DNA of 64,000 nt from Sporomusa silvacetica DSM 10669 (lineage in GTDB: Bacteria; Bacillota; Negativicutes; Sporomusales; Sporomusaceae): the NCBI RefSeq assembly GCF_002257705.1, contig NZ_LSLK01000081.1, positions 1-64,000 on the forward strand. The letters are read 5' to 3'. Position numbers and translations under genes: made by a program. Below, one piece after another: positions 8,487 to 17,256 of the stretch. Each line of letters starts with the position of its first letter. Positions within the stretch are counted from its first letter, which is position 1. The notes under the pieces were generated by a model. It did no database searches. It saw only the letters and a program-made list of their open reading frames with translations, and was not told the DNA's origin.

Positions 8487-9578
8487 CTACATTTTAACTA
8501 CGGCTTTCAAAGCAAGACCTTTGTGAGTGTCATCAAAAGCCTGATTTATATCCTCTAAATCATATACTTTAACTAACTTATCAAAGGGAAATAGACCTGC
8601 TTTGTAATATTCCACCAGCTTTGGAATGAAAAGTTGCGGTACAGCATTTCCTTGAATAAAACCTTGCATGGTTCTACCTTCCATCATAACTGCATCAAAA
8701 ACATTAATGGTTACATCGCCAGACACACCTACAATTGCACTCTGACCCAAGGTTCTTAGGCAATGTAGTGATTGATTAACTAGTGCTGGGACTCCAGTAG
8801 TTTCAATTGAATAATTTGCACCGCCATTGGTAATTGATTTTATTTCTTCAACTACATCTGCGATTTCTTTGCCATTTATTGTATGGGTAGCGCCAATCTC
8901 TTTAGCTAATTCTAATTTTGCGGGAACGACGTCTACGGCAATGATTTTTTGACAACCTACAATTTTAGCAGCCATAATTGCAGCGGATCCAACTGCACCA
9001 GTTCCAAATATAACGATTGAAGAACCAAATTTTGGTTTTAACCCATTTAAAACAGTACCTGCTCCTGTTTGGAAGCCACAGCCTAATGGTCCTAAAATTG
9101 TTAAATCAACTTCTTTATCCACAACCACAACATTTCTTTCATTTGCTACTGCATAGGCTGCAAAGGAAGATTGACCAAAGAAATTCGACACTTCTTTTCC
9201 ATTTAAGCTTAATCTTTTAGTTCCATCGCTCATTGCTCCACCAAATTGTAATTGAGCATTGTTACGGCATACATATGGTTTTCCATCTAAGCAAGTCTCA
9301 CAATGTCCACAGGAAGCATATGAGAGTACCACATGATCCCCTGGTTTTACTCCAGTGACTGATGATCCCACTTCAATTACAACTCCAGCACCTTCATGTC
9401 CAAGAACTGCTGGTAGTTGTACTGGGATTACTTGTTCTTGTGCAAGTTCATCTGTATGGCATAAACCACAACCTGCAATTTTTACAAGAACTTCATTTTC
9501 TTTAGGAGATGCCACTTCGATGGTTTCGATTACATATTTGGCTCCCTTACTATGAGTTACTCCAGCCTTACTTAACAT
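8487..9578 (-). CDS. zinc-dependent aryl-alcohol-type dehydrogenase
   Basis: A 363-residue medium-chain dehydrogenase. The start is set at the ATG at 9578, 6 bases after AAGGAGTG. The catalytic zinc site is GCGLCHTDE near residue 40 plus LGHEGAG near 63. The structural zinc loop is CGHCETCLDGKPYVC near 90-105. The NAD site is GTGAVGSAAIMAAKIVG near 190. The GCGLCHTD pattern and length match benzyl/aryl-alcohol dehydrogenases, which interconvert aromatic alcohols and aldehydes. The regulator upstream at 9867-11783 has an aromatic-binding domain, which agrees. A partial second copy lies at 12772-13122. The exact substrate is inferred. Confidence 0.85.
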   Translation of the reverse strand: MLSKAGVTHSKGAKYVIETIEVASPKENEVLVKIAGCGLCHTDELAQEQVIPVQLPAVLGHEGAGVVIEVGSSVTGVKPGDHVVLSYASCGHCETCLDGKPYVCRNNAQLQFGGAMSDGTKRLSLNGKEVSNFFGQSSFAAYAVANERNVVVVDKEVDLTILGPLGCGFQTGAGTVLNGLKPKFGSSIVIFGTGAVGSAAIMAAKIVGCQKIIAVDVVPAKLELAKEIGATHTINGKEIADVVEEIKSITNGGANYSIETTGVPALVNQSLHCLRTLGQSAIVGVSGDVTINVFDAVMMEGRTMQGFIQGNAVPQLFIPKLVEYYKAGLFPFDKLVKVYDLEDINQAFDDTHKGLALKAVVKM

Positions 9579-9668
9579 GTAAATCACTCCTTTTAATTAA
9601 TAAGTCTCCCCCTTGAAATTAACAGATTTCAAAAAATTTTCCCCTTATTTTGAAATTTGTTATAATTA

Positions 9669-9712
9669 AGTATAATCGTAGGGCTTATGTAACTACAATG
9701 AACCACAAGGTT
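9669..9712 (-). promoter_or_regulatory. dehydrogenase promoter with an inverted-repeat operator
   Basis: On the minus strand a -35 box TTGTAG (9693-9698) and a -10 box TATACT (9669-9674) are 18 bp apart. Just upstream is AACC-TTGT-GGTT (9701-9712), a short inverted repeat. The same three elements with the same 18 bp spacing recur at 13211-13254, in front of the decayed copy. That conservation is the main evidence. The inverted repeat is a candidate site for the PucR-type regulator encoded next door. Confidence 0.6.
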
Positions 9713-9789
9713 GCTCTTTGAGTACCTATAATAACCCATTAGGACAGTCTGTCATTCAACAACTGGTACCAAGGGTTTTCTCATAAAAA

Positions 9790-9834
9790 CAGGAATGCAA
9801 ATATCAAGGGATTATCTTGATATTTGCATTCCTG
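9790..9834 (-). terminator. rho-independent terminator of the PucR-type regulator gene
   Basis: A perfect inverted repeat with 19 bp arms (9790-9808 and 9816-9834) and a 7-base loop. It is followed on the minus strand by GTTTTTATG and lies 32 bp past the regulator's stop codon. Confidence 0.85.
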
Positions 9835-9866
9835 CCTACACACCTGTTTATAGCATCAATACTAAG

Positions 9867-11783
9867 TTATCGGAAAATCTTAAAGATCTTTACCGCAAGT
9901 TGTATCTCAAAACGTTCGTTTGGAGATAGTAAATCGTAACCAAAATCTCTCAATTTGTTTAACCTATACTTAACTCCACTCAATGATAAATTCGTAATTT
10001 GTGCTGTTTTACGAATACTTTCAGTACATAAGTAATGTTCTAATGTGGTTATTAAATCGGAATTGTTATTCGAGTCGTAATCTAAAACCGGTTTTAATTT
10101 TCGTTCCATAAATTTTAGCAGATTATCATTATCGCGAGAATCAAGTAATATTGACATTGACCCTAATTCATCAAAAAATAGCACACGGTCTTTTTTCTTA
10201 GACGTGCGTATTATATTAAGAGCTTTACAAGCTTGCAGGTAAGATTTATAATAATCGTCTACTTCATAAACAATGTTTCCAACGCCAAATGATAATTCGC
10301 ATTTAAAATACGCGATTTTTTCGCTAGTTCTTTTGATCATTTTCCTAATGAAATCTTTAGATATGGTCGGTTCTGCTGGTATTAATATAACTACATTTTT
10401 CTTGCGGTCAACGCACATGACTGATGAACAATATGCGGTAAACGATTTATTGGTAGCATGCAGCATTTCTTTTCTAAAGAGTATTATTTCTTCAGAGTTC
10501 ATTTCATTTAATTTAGGGCAATCTATTTCCATAGCCAACACATGATGGGGGGCTAATATATCCTGTCCCAGCCGTTCGCCCCAAGCAACGAAAGAATCCA
10601 TATTTGCATATTTTTGGGTAAAAAGCGTTTCCATGAAGTCCGCCCTAATGTGGAGATGTAAATCAAATATTTGTTTTTGTCTCATCATCTCTATAGCATA
10701 GATAGTAGTAGTGCGTTGCAGCAACATTAGAGATTCTTGGTCTATTTCCGTGCCACTTTCGTGTATAGATATAAGTAAACCAATGCAATCATCTCCTGCT
10801 ATAACGGGTAAGAGAACGCAATAATATTCCATATTATTTGGGGATACGCGAATTTTAATTTCTTCAATGTGATTATCTAATTCTTCATATTTTGCTAGAT
10901 GCTCTGGAAAAGAAAAAATCCCATTACTTATATATTTTGTCAGAGCATATTGAATTTCATTTATAATCAGCTGATCAAGACCTTTGCTAAATACTACTGT
11001 TTTTAGACTAGTATCAAAAAGCAAGATACTTGCATTAGTTATCCGGGAAATGGTTTCAGTGATCCCAGTTAACCCTTCCCCACGTAAAACCAACTTATTA
11101 AGTTCTTCGTGAACGGTTAAGCCTCTCTCCAACTGTTTATTCTGTTTCTGTATTCGTTCATAAGCATTTTCTAATTCTTCTCTAATGGGTCTATCTTCAT
11201 AAAATGGAAGTTCTTGTTCAATATCATCCCCCCATTGGGCTAAAGTTTTTCCTTCAAACTCGCAGTGATCATCGCCTTTGCCCTTGCATTTCGTTTCTTT
11301 ATAATATATCTTTTCGCCCCAAAAAGCCGAACCATAACCGCCAGCATAACCAATTAACAACCAGCATACAGAGTGATCGCTAAGTCCAAAATAACGGATA
11401 TGTTGTTCTGCTTCAAAGGAATTAATAAATCTTCCTTTCTTTAATACAGTCTTAGTCTCACGGTTTATATTTACAATATCATTTTCAGCCTTAGCAAACC
11501 CTTCTAAAGAAAACAAGACTGACCCTGCAATTAGCGCTTCCTCATCATTATCCCAATTGAAATTTTCTTTAATACTTATTCCATCATTATAGCCAATTTG
11601 CCATCCGTAACGTATTAAAAAACCCTTTGCCCGTTCCAGACCCAAGTTATAAATTAAGTCTCTGCGCAAAGTTCCCAAGGCATCTGCATTAAAAAGTAAT
11701 GTGCGAACCCCTTTTAAAAATATTTTTCCCTCCTGCGGTCTGAATTCTAACAAATCTTCAATTTTGAGATCATGCGCTCTCAT
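9867..11783 (-). CDS. aromatic-sensing regulator: XylR_N + V4R input, PucR-type output
   Basis: A 638-residue protein. Residues ~1-115 resemble the XylR/DmpR aromatic-binding domain. Residues ~120-185 are a V4R domain with E-x2-C-x7-C (ETKC...HC) and an earlier C (SVCWLL), the zinc ligands known from PoxR/DmpR-type sensors. A short coiled coil follows (~195-225), then a GAF-like/CdaR-like middle. A C-terminal helix-turn-helix of PucR type ends the protein (SIRKTAQITNLSLSGVKYRL, ~595-620). Classical XylR proteins use a sigma-54 AAA+ domain instead, and here it is replaced. It probably controls the dehydrogenase (and porin) downstream. The ATG has a GGGAGG site 12 bases upstream. Confidence 0.8.
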   Translation of the reverse strand: MRAHDLKIEDLLEFRPQEGKIFLKGVRTLLFNADALGTLRRDLIYNLGLERAKGFLIRYGWQIGYNDGISIKENFNWDNDEEALIAGSVLFSLEGFAKAENDIVNINRETKTVLKKGRFINSFEAEQHIRYFGLSDHSVCWLLIGYAGGYGSAFWGEKIYYKETKCKGKGDDHCEFEGKTLAQWGDDIEQELPFYEDRPIREELENAYERIQKQNKQLERGLTVHEELNKLVLRGEGLTGITETISRITNASILLFDTSLKTVVFSKGLDQLIINEIQYALTKYISNGIFSFPEHLAKYEELDNHIEEIKIRVSPNNMEYYCVLLPVIAGDDCIGLLISIHESGTEIDQESLMLLQRTTTIYAIEMMRQKQIFDLHLHIRADFMETLFTQKYANMDSFVAWGERLGQDILAPHHVLAMEIDCPKLNEMNSEEIILFRKEMLHATNKSFTAYCSSVMCVDRKKNVVILIPAEPTISKDFIRKMIKRTSEKIAYFKCELSFGVGNIVYEVDDYYKSYLQACKALNIIRTSKKKDRVLFFDELGSMSILLDSRDNDNLLKFMERKLKPVLDYDSNNNSDLITTLEHYLCTESIRKTAQITNLSLSGVKYRLNKLRDFGYDLLSPNERFEIQLAVKIFKIFR

Positions 11784-12021
11784 GATGCAGCTTTAGCCTC
11801 CCTTAAATATAGATTATCGAAAACTCTAAGCACTTATTCGAGCCGGTTCAAGGTGGATAATCTAGGTCAACCTGGCTATATGGGAATTTAATGAGTTACC
11901 GTCTATCTTACTTGTGTTTTACTTAAATATCAAGACTTATGCACTTTCAGGCAATAAACCCCAGTACTGCAAAATGAGATTGGTTAGCTATTCATGATGA
12001 AAATTTATCCCTGTTAAGAAA
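11784..12021. other. intergenic region with no recognised gene
   Basis: About 240 bp between the regulator start and the terminator of the acetate transporter. It should hold the regulator promoter. I see no convincing ORF, long repeat or RNA gene here. Confidence 0.4.
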
Positions 12022-12057
12022 AGAAGTAGGCAATCAAGTTATGGATAGCCTACTTCT
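12022..12057 (-). terminator. terminator of the SatP-family transporter gene
   Basis: AGAAGTAGGC (12022-12031) pairs with GCCTACTTCT (12048-12057). On the minus strand TTTTCTT follows directly. Confidence 0.75.
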
Positions 12058-12104
12058 AAGAGATATATTAAATTAAACCGGAAAATTAAAGCTAACTAGG
12101 TAAC

Positions 12105-12701
12105 TTAATAGTTGGTTGTGTTCGAAGGTTTATACATGGCGGATCCCATGGGCAGGACCGAACGTCCGTACATGGCGCCAAGTATCATACCGGCGCAGAT
12201 ATAAAAAACATTGAAAGAACAAAAAATCCCAACATAGCCTGCATATTTGACGAAGGCAGAGTTCTGCAAAATTATGGACAAATCTAATAGAACAAAAACT
12301 GCAACTAATTCTGTAAATGCCATGATTAAGGCCGTTTCGGTGACCAAAGTACATAACCACATAATCACAGTAAAGATCGTGAAGGAAATGAAAAATATTA
12401 GGAGAGTATTATCATCGGTGGTAAACCAGTTCAGAGCTTTACCTAAATCCATGATCGCTAAACTCAGTAGGAAGAATCCATAGGTATAAAACGCCATTGC
12501 GGTAAACAATTCGACCTTGAGGAAGCAGAAGGTGCCTACCAGAAAATGAACTAAGGCGACACTGAAAAGCAAAGGAATAAGAACCCCGGCGGTTCCTGTA
12601 CCACCAAAGCCCGCCCACACACAGGCTACACAGAAAAGGCATATGGCAAAGGATGCAAGACCTACCGGTGTAGGTTCGGCTATTTTCGATACATCAGACA
12701 A
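12105..12701 (-). CDS. satP: acetate uptake transporter, GPR1/FUN34/SatP (YaaH) family
   Basis: A 198-residue inner-membrane protein with six hydrophobic segments and the family's N-terminal motif in the form EPTPVGLASF (NPAPLGL in E. coli SatP). I place the start at TTG 12701, because GGAGGTG (12708-12714) sits 6 bases upstream. A longer frame from 12761 would have no such site. The family imports or exports acetate/succinate with protons. The promoter that seems to serve it is that of the decayed dehydrogenase copy just upstream (13211-13254). In an acetogen it could export acetate. Confidence 0.82.
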   Translation of the reverse strand: MSDVSKIAEPTPVGLASFAICLFCVACVWAGFGGTGTAGVLIPLLFSVALVHFLVGTFCFLKVELFTAMAFYTYGFFLLSLAIMDLGKALNWFTTDDNTLLIFFISFTIFTVIMWLCTLVTETALIMAFTELVAVFVLLDLSIILQNSAFVKYAGYVGIFCSFNVFYICAGMILGAMYGRSVLPMGSAMYKPSNTTNY

Positions 12702-12771
12702 AACAAGCACCTCCAATAGTTTTAAAGTTGGTTTTTCTTGTAATCCTATATCTAACACCAAGTCATTTCAA

Positions 12772-13122
12772 CTACATGTCAACTACGGCTTTTAAAGCAA
12801 GACCTTTGTGAGCGTCATCAAAAGCCTGATTAATATCCTCTAAATCATATTTATCAAAGGGGAATAGACGGGCTTTGTAATATTCCACCAGCTTTGGAAT
12901 GAAAAGTTGCAGTCCAGCATTTCCTTGAATAAAACCTTGCATGGCTCTACCTTCCATCATAACTGCATCAAAAACATTAATGGTTACATCGCCAGACATA
13001 CCTACAATTGCACACTGACCCAAGGTTCTTCGGCAATGAAGTGCTTGATTAACTAGTGCTGGGTCTCCAGTAGTTTTAATTGAATAATTTGCACCGCCAT
13101 TGGTAATTGATTTTATTTAACG
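12772..13122 (-). pseudogene. decayed copy of the aryl-alcohol dehydrogenase
   Basis: The last ~83 codons (12772-13023) closely match the 3' end of the gene at 8487-9578, with a 12-base in-frame deletion (LVKV lost). The match continues past the open frame to about 13120. There it jumps from the middle of the gene (equivalent to about 8843) straight to the region of the start codon (about 9575), so roughly 730 bp are missing. The original ATG has become ACG. Promoter and leader remain recognisable upstream to about 13287. The product cannot be functional, because both zinc sites and the NAD site are deleted. Confidence 0.85.
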
Positions 13123-13210
13123 TAAATCACTCCTTTTAATTAATTTCCCACGTGAAAGCAACCAGAAAATTTCGAAATATTACCCTTATTCTGAAATTTG
13201 ATATAAATTA

Positions 13211-13254
13211 AGTATACTCGCAGTACTCTCTTAACCACAATGAACCAGAAGGTC
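13211..13254 (-). promoter_or_regulatory. retained promoter of the decayed dehydrogenase copy
   Basis: On the minus strand TTGTGG (13235-13240) and TATACT (13211-13216) are 18 bp apart, as in the intact copy. GACC-TTCT-GGTT (13243-13254) matches the operator of the intact copy at 9 of 12 positions or better. No terminator is visible between here and 12701, so it can now drive the SatP gene. Confidence 0.55.
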
Positions 13255-13360
13255 GCTTTTTGAGTGCTGTTAATAACCTATTAGGCTAGTATATATATAT
13301 ATCGATCTTGGTGATATTGATGGTATTCCGCGCTTACTCGACCTAGGACACCGAAATTAA

Positions 13361-13401
13361 AATACCCGCTTAAAACATTACGTTTTAGGCGGGTATTTTT
13401 G
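13361..13401 (-). terminator. terminator of hcp1
   Basis: AATACCCGC..TAAAAC pairs with GTTTTA..GCGGGTATT, with A/T runs on both sides, 28 bp past the hcp1 stop. Confidence 0.85.
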
Positions 13402-13428
13402 TTGCAAACATGGCTTGCGCCGCTTGTC

Positions 13429-14991
13429 TTATTTCAATATAGCCTGGAGATCATTTTCCGGTGTAGTAATCGGGTGAAGATCAAACTTGGACACTAGAAT
13501 ATTAATTACATTTGGTGATAAGAATGCTGGCAGCGAAGGACCAATGTATATATTTTTGATACCAAGAGCAAGCAGCGTGAGCAAAATACAAACGGCCTTC
13601 TGTTCATACCAGGAAAGAACCAAAGTCAGCGGCAAGTCATTAACGCCGCATTTAAACGCCTCTGCTAGCGCAACTGCCACTTGGATTGCCGAGTAAGCAT
13701 CATTGCATTGCCCCATGTCCATAATCCGCGGCAATCCGCCGATTTCCCCGATGTTAAGGTCATTAAACCGATACTTTCCGCACGCCAGTGTCAATATAAC
13801 CGTATCTTTCGGTGCTTTTTGTACGAATTCGGTATAGTAATTCCGGCCTGGCTTTGCACCGTCACAGCCGCCGACCAAGAAGAAATGCTTAATTGCCCCT
13901 GCTTTTACCGCATCAATAACAGTTCCGGCAACACTAAGAACGGTATTGCGGGCAAACCCTGTCATCAGCTCTTTACCACCGTTGATGCCGGTAAATTGTT
14001 TGTCTTCAGACCAGCCTCCTAACTCAATGGCTTTATTAATAAGTGTTGAAAAATCTTTTATATGCTGCGAGCCCGAAATGTGCGTTGCTCCGGGGAAAGC
14101 CACTACCGAGGTGGTAAACACGCGGTCACTATAGGTGCTCTTGGGCACCATCAAACAGTTTGTAGTAAATAAAATCGGTGCCGGTATATTATCAAACTCT
14201 TTCTGTTGATTCTGCCAGGCTGTGCCAAAATTGCCTTTAAGATGCGCATATTTATTTAGTTCAGGATATCCATGGGCTGGCAGCATCTCGCCATGAGTAT
14301 AGATGTTGACACCTTTTCCTTCGGTCTGTTCCAGAAGCTGTTTTAAGTCCAGAAGATCGTGGCCGGTAACAACAATGAACGGCCCTTTCTCTACCTTCAT
14401 AGTTACTTTAGTAGGTTTTGGCTGACCATAGGTAGAGGTGTTGGCCTCATCAAGAAGTTCCATACAGGCCAGATTGATCTTCCCAAATTCCATCAAGAGG
14501 TCTAGCCACTGTTCTGCAGTGTGTTCCTCACCTAGTGCTTTCAGGCCTTTATAAAACCAAGCTGTAACATCCGGATTTTCTTTACCTAACACTGCTGCAT
14601 GTTCGGCGTAGGCCGCCATTCCACGCATTCCAAGCAATAAGGTGGAACGAAGTGATACAATGTCGGTATCACCAGTCCATAGCTCACTTGGAGCAAAATC
14701 CTCTGCCGTTAAATCCAATTTATTCTTTTCGGCGTGAATTTGCTCAATTAGTGCCTTTATTCGGTCACTGTCAAAGCAAACATTTGTAACGGTGGTGAAA
14801 AGCCCTTGTCGTACTAGTTCGTTAGCTGTCTTGCCTGCACTTTTGCCCTGTGCGGCTCTGGCCAAACCAATTAACGCGCACGTAAGCCCATCCAGATTGT
14901 TAGCTACATCTGGCTGTTTGCCACATACACCTATTTTGGTACAACCTTTGCCGCCAGCAGTCTGTTCACATTGAAAACAAAACATCGACAT
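13429..14991 (-). CDS. hcp: hybrid cluster protein (hydroxylamine reductase) Hcp1
   Basis: A 520-residue protein starting MSMFCFQCEQTAGGKGC. The N-terminal cysteines have the tight C-x2-C-x8-C-x5-C spacing of class I Hcp proteins from anaerobes, which binds a [4Fe-4S]/[4Fe-2S-2O] pair. The C-terminal half contains the hybrid-cluster ligand segments, including GGCDGAKPGRNYYTEF and LACGKYRFNDL. Hcp is associated with NO and hydroxylamine detoxification in the cytoplasm. It follows asrABC on the same strand and could share its transcript through the small ORF at 15109-15417. A paralogue at 36958-38601 is 27 residues longer, the difference being one insertion near residue 315. Confidence 0.95.
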   Translation of the reverse strand: MSMFCFQCEQTAGGKGCTKIGVCGKQPDVANNLDGLTCALIGLARAAQGKSAGKTANELVRQGLFTTVTNVCFDSDRIKALIEQIHAEKNKLDLTAEDFAPSELWTGDTDIVSLRSTLLLGMRGMAAYAEHAAVLGKENPDVTAWFYKGLKALGEEHTAEQWLDLLMEFGKINLACMELLDEANTSTYGQPKPTKVTMKVEKGPFIVVTGHDLLDLKQLLEQTEGKGVNIYTHGEMLPAHGYPELNKYAHLKGNFGTAWQNQQKEFDNIPAPILFTTNCLMVPKSTYSDRVFTTSVVAFPGATHISGSQHIKDFSTLINKAIELGGWSEDKQFTGINGGKELMTGFARNTVLSVAGTVIDAVKAGAIKHFFLVGGCDGAKPGRNYYTEFVQKAPKDTVILTLACGKYRFNDLNIGEIGGLPRIMDMGQCNDAYSAIQVAVALAEAFKCGVNDLPLTLVLSWYEQKAVCILLTLLALGIKNIYIGPSLPAFLSPNVINILVSKFDLHPITTPENDLQAILK

Positions 14992-15108
14992 TGACTTACC
15001 CTCCCTTAATAGTAGTCGAAATAATTTCCTAAATTTTCACTCAATTATTTCTTTTCGTTAAATACCAAATAATATCCTGCAATATTTTCCAAAAATCTCG
15101 TTTATATA

Positions 15109-15417
15109 TTAATTCATACGATAATATGACCAAATACAATGCAGTCCACGCATGGTACTGCCACATTGGCAGCCTGCATTGCCGCTCAATCGCGTACATA
15201 CACTTTCTACTCCTGATGGTCCAGTCTTACAAGGAGCAGCAATGTTCTCCTTATATCTGACTCTGCCAAAAACTAAATCCGCTTTTTTATCCAGATGGAA
15301 AGTATAACTTTCCCTGGATTGAACGACTAAGGCTTCTGCCGGCGTCCTAAAGGACTTGCACAAGCCAAGTCTTATCTTATAAGTACCAAGCTGACAAAAC
15401 CATTGCCAGACCTTCAT
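15109..15417 (-). CDS. hypothetical small protein overlapping a dispersed repeat (doubtful gene)
   Basis: An open frame of 102 residues from ATG 15417, with AAGGGG 8 bases upstream. It sits between asrC and hcp1. It begins MKVWQWFCQLGTYKIRL and has a Cys-rich end. About 30 codons in its middle are the translated copy of a ~90 bp structured repeat that also occurs twice, untranslated and frameshifted, at 39401-39587. Either the repeat inserted into a small gene or the frame is open by chance. I recognise no domain. Confidence 0.3.
   Translation of the reverse strand: MKVWQWFCQLGTYKIRLGLCKSFRTPAEALVVQSRESYTFHLDKKADLVFGRVRYKENIAAPCKTGPSGVESVCTRLSGNAGCQCGSTMRGLHCIWSYYRMN
15287..15376 (-). repeat. 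two-hairpin dispersed repeat, copy 3
   Basis: Read on the minus strand it matches the tandem units at 39401-39587 almost base for base: an ACTTG..CAAGT hairpin, the constant segment AGGACGCCGGCAGAAGCC, TTAGTCGTTCAATCC, then a CCAG-GGAAAGT..ACTTTCC-CTGG hairpin. Differences inside stems are partly compensated (TTATA here, TTAAC there). Confidence 0.8.
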
Positions 15418-15483
15418 AACGTATCCCCTTTCTTTGCACTCAATTACGAACAATTACCGCGATAACCTATTGCGTTGGAAGGA

Positions 15484-16446
15484 TCAATAGGTAACACCTT
15501 TCCAGTAAATAGGGGTACATACTTCTGCTCTTGCCGGAAGATGAACATCTTTCAGCGCCCATTTTTTGAATTCTTCAAAACCAGTTCTGTCCACAATGTA
15601 TCCAATATGCTCCTTGCCGCCGGGAGCGGATGGATCAATGTAATTTTTTACATAAGCATAGGTATTACAAATGATTTTTATAATACTGGCTTCGTCTGCC
15701 CATTTGATGAAGTCTTCGCCCAAACGAGGATTTTTCTTGCCTGTTCTGCCGAAAATCGTTAACCGAAAGTATTTTTCATGGCTGCGCGCCCAGGCACCAG
15801 TCGGGCAATTCAGCACACACTCGCCGCACCCGATACATTTCTTGGTATCACGCACTACCTTGAAATTCACTGTATCCAGCGCACTTACTGATTTTCTGGT
15901 ACAGGCTTTTACACAGGCCCTACAGCTAACACAGCGATCGGTGTCATAATGGGGCAAGGTCATACCCATAATACCAAAATCATGCATTCTTACTTTTGCA
16001 CAGTCATTCGGACAGCCAGTAAGCGCCACCTTAAAATGTAAGTCGTTGGGAAAGATTGCTTTTTCAATCCGCTGCGCAAATGCCGAGGTATTATAACAGG
16101 CATATGGGCATATATTATTGCCCACGCAGGCCGTAACATTTCTTGTACCTGAAGCGGTATAGCCTTGCCCTGCAATCTCTTGGTTAATGTTGAGTCCTAC
16201 AATAATAGGTTGGAGCAGTTCATTGACTTTAGCTGTATCTTCAAATTTGATCCCGGGAATTTCAAAACCCTGCCGGGTTGTAATATTAACAATGCCGTTA
16301 CCATAGGTTTCTGCGATATTTTGAATCATCGCTAAATATTTTGCCTCCAGATATCCACCAGGAACACGAATCCGGGAAGCAGTCAAGCCTCTGTGTTTTG
16401 TCACCCGAAACGCATTCTTCTTCAGCTTTTTGGTATTGACATCCAT
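15484..16446 (-). CDS. asrC: anaerobic sulfite reductase subunit C (sirohaem subunit)
   Basis: A 320-residue protein with the sirohaem/[4Fe-4S] ligands C-x5-C (CVGNNIC, near residue 107) and C-x3-C (CPNDC, near 145). Two ferredoxin clusters follow (CVSCRACVKAC and CIGCGECVLNC, ~170-215). This is the AsrC layout: a sulfite reductase domain with an inserted ferredoxin. With AsrA and AsrB it reduces sulfite to sulfide using NADH in the cytoplasm. It follows asrB by 15 bp in the operon. Confidence 0.95.
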   Translation of the reverse strand: MDVNTKKLKKNAFRVTKHRGLTASRIRVPGGYLEAKYLAMIQNIAETYGNGIVNITTRQGFEIPGIKFEDTAKVNELLQPIIVGLNINQEIAGQGYTASGTRNVTACVGNNICPYACYNTSAFAQRIEKAIFPNDLHFKVALTGCPNDCAKVRMHDFGIMGMTLPHYDTDRCVSCRACVKACTRKSVSALDTVNFKVVRDTKKCIGCGECVLNCPTGAWARSHEKYFRLTIFGRTGKKNPRLGEDFIKWADEASIIKIICNTYAYVKNYIDPSAPGGKEHIGYIVDRTGFEEFKKWALKDVHLPARAEVCTPIYWKGVTY

Positions 16447-16461
16447 TTGAACCCCTCCCTT

Positions 16462-17256
16462 CTAATCAAGCAGCTGCCGGCCCTTTATATAGTTGAATAC
16501 AGGCCCGTCCAGGCAAACATAGGTGTCATCAATTTTACAGTGCCCGCATTTTCCGATACCGCAGCACATTTTCCGTTCATGGGAAATCCAAATATTTTCC
16601 TCACGAAATCCTCGATCCAAAAGTCCCTGAGTAGTGAACTTCATCATCATCGGCGGCCCAACCACAATGGCAACTGCCTCAGCAACATTTTTCAGCTTAA
16701 GCTCTGGAATATATTGAGTAACCAAACCAATCTGACAGGCAGTGTCGCCTTCTGCACAGTCCACCGTCAAAATAACCTCCAGCATTTGCTGCCAACGGCC
16801 GAAATCTTCAAGAAATAATATATCCTGTGGTGTCTTAAATCCTGCTATCAGCGTCATGCCTTTTGTTTCTTCACTATGGTTGGAAAAGTAGTCCACCACA
16901 CCTTTTACCGGGGAAAGTCCAGTTCCTCCGGCAATTATGACAAGCTCTTTGCCCTTGTAGTTGTTGATGTCAAAACCGTTGCCGTAAGGACCGCGCATAA
17001 ACAGTTTATCACCAACATAACGCTCAAAAATCTCATTAGTAACCTTACCCACCCGGCGGATGGTCAAATCTACTGTCCCCTCACCAATACCGCTGACTGA
17101 AATGGGCGCTTCGCCATACTTCGGGATGGAAACTTCAAAAAACTGTCCTGGCTTCACATCCCCCTCATAAGTAAGGCGAAAGGTATATTCAATATCGGTG
17201 TGCTTGATAACCTTCTTTATCTCAGACAAGAAAGGAAGGTACTCATTTGTCAGCAT
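16462..17256 (-). CDS. asrB: anaerobic sulfite reductase subunit B (FAD/NAD-binding)
   Basis: A 264-residue ferredoxin-NADP reductase-like protein. FAD is bound through FMRGPYGNGFD (near residue 85) and the nucleotide site is IIAGGTGLSPVKGVVDYF (~104-121). A C-terminal [2Fe-2S] site (CCGIGKCGHCKIDDTYVC, ~227-245) is of dihydroorotate dehydrogenase-B type. I choose the ATG at 17256 (MLTNEYLPF), 8 codons inside the longest frame, because AAGGCGGTG precedes it. It overlaps the end of asrA by 14 bp. Confidence 0.93.
   Translation of the reverse strand: MLTNEYLPFLSEIKKVIKHTDIEYTFRLTYEGDVKPGQFFEVSIPKYGEAPISVSGIGEGTVDLTIRRVGKVTNEIFERYVGDKLFMRGPYGNGFDINNYKGKELVIIAGGTGLSPVKGVVDYFSNHSEETKGMTLIAGFKTPQDILFLEDFGRWQQMLEVILTVDCAEGDTACQIGLVTQYIPELKLKNVAEAVAIVVGPPMMMKFTTQGLLDRGFREENIWISHERKMCCGIGKCGHCKIDDTYVCLDGPVFNYIKGRQLLD

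Noticed and set aside
12772..13023. An open frame that looks like an 83-residue gene
   Set aside because: It is only the 3' end of a deleted dehydrogenase copy. The start is an internal Met, and all cofactor and zinc sites are missing, so it is listed as a pseudogene.
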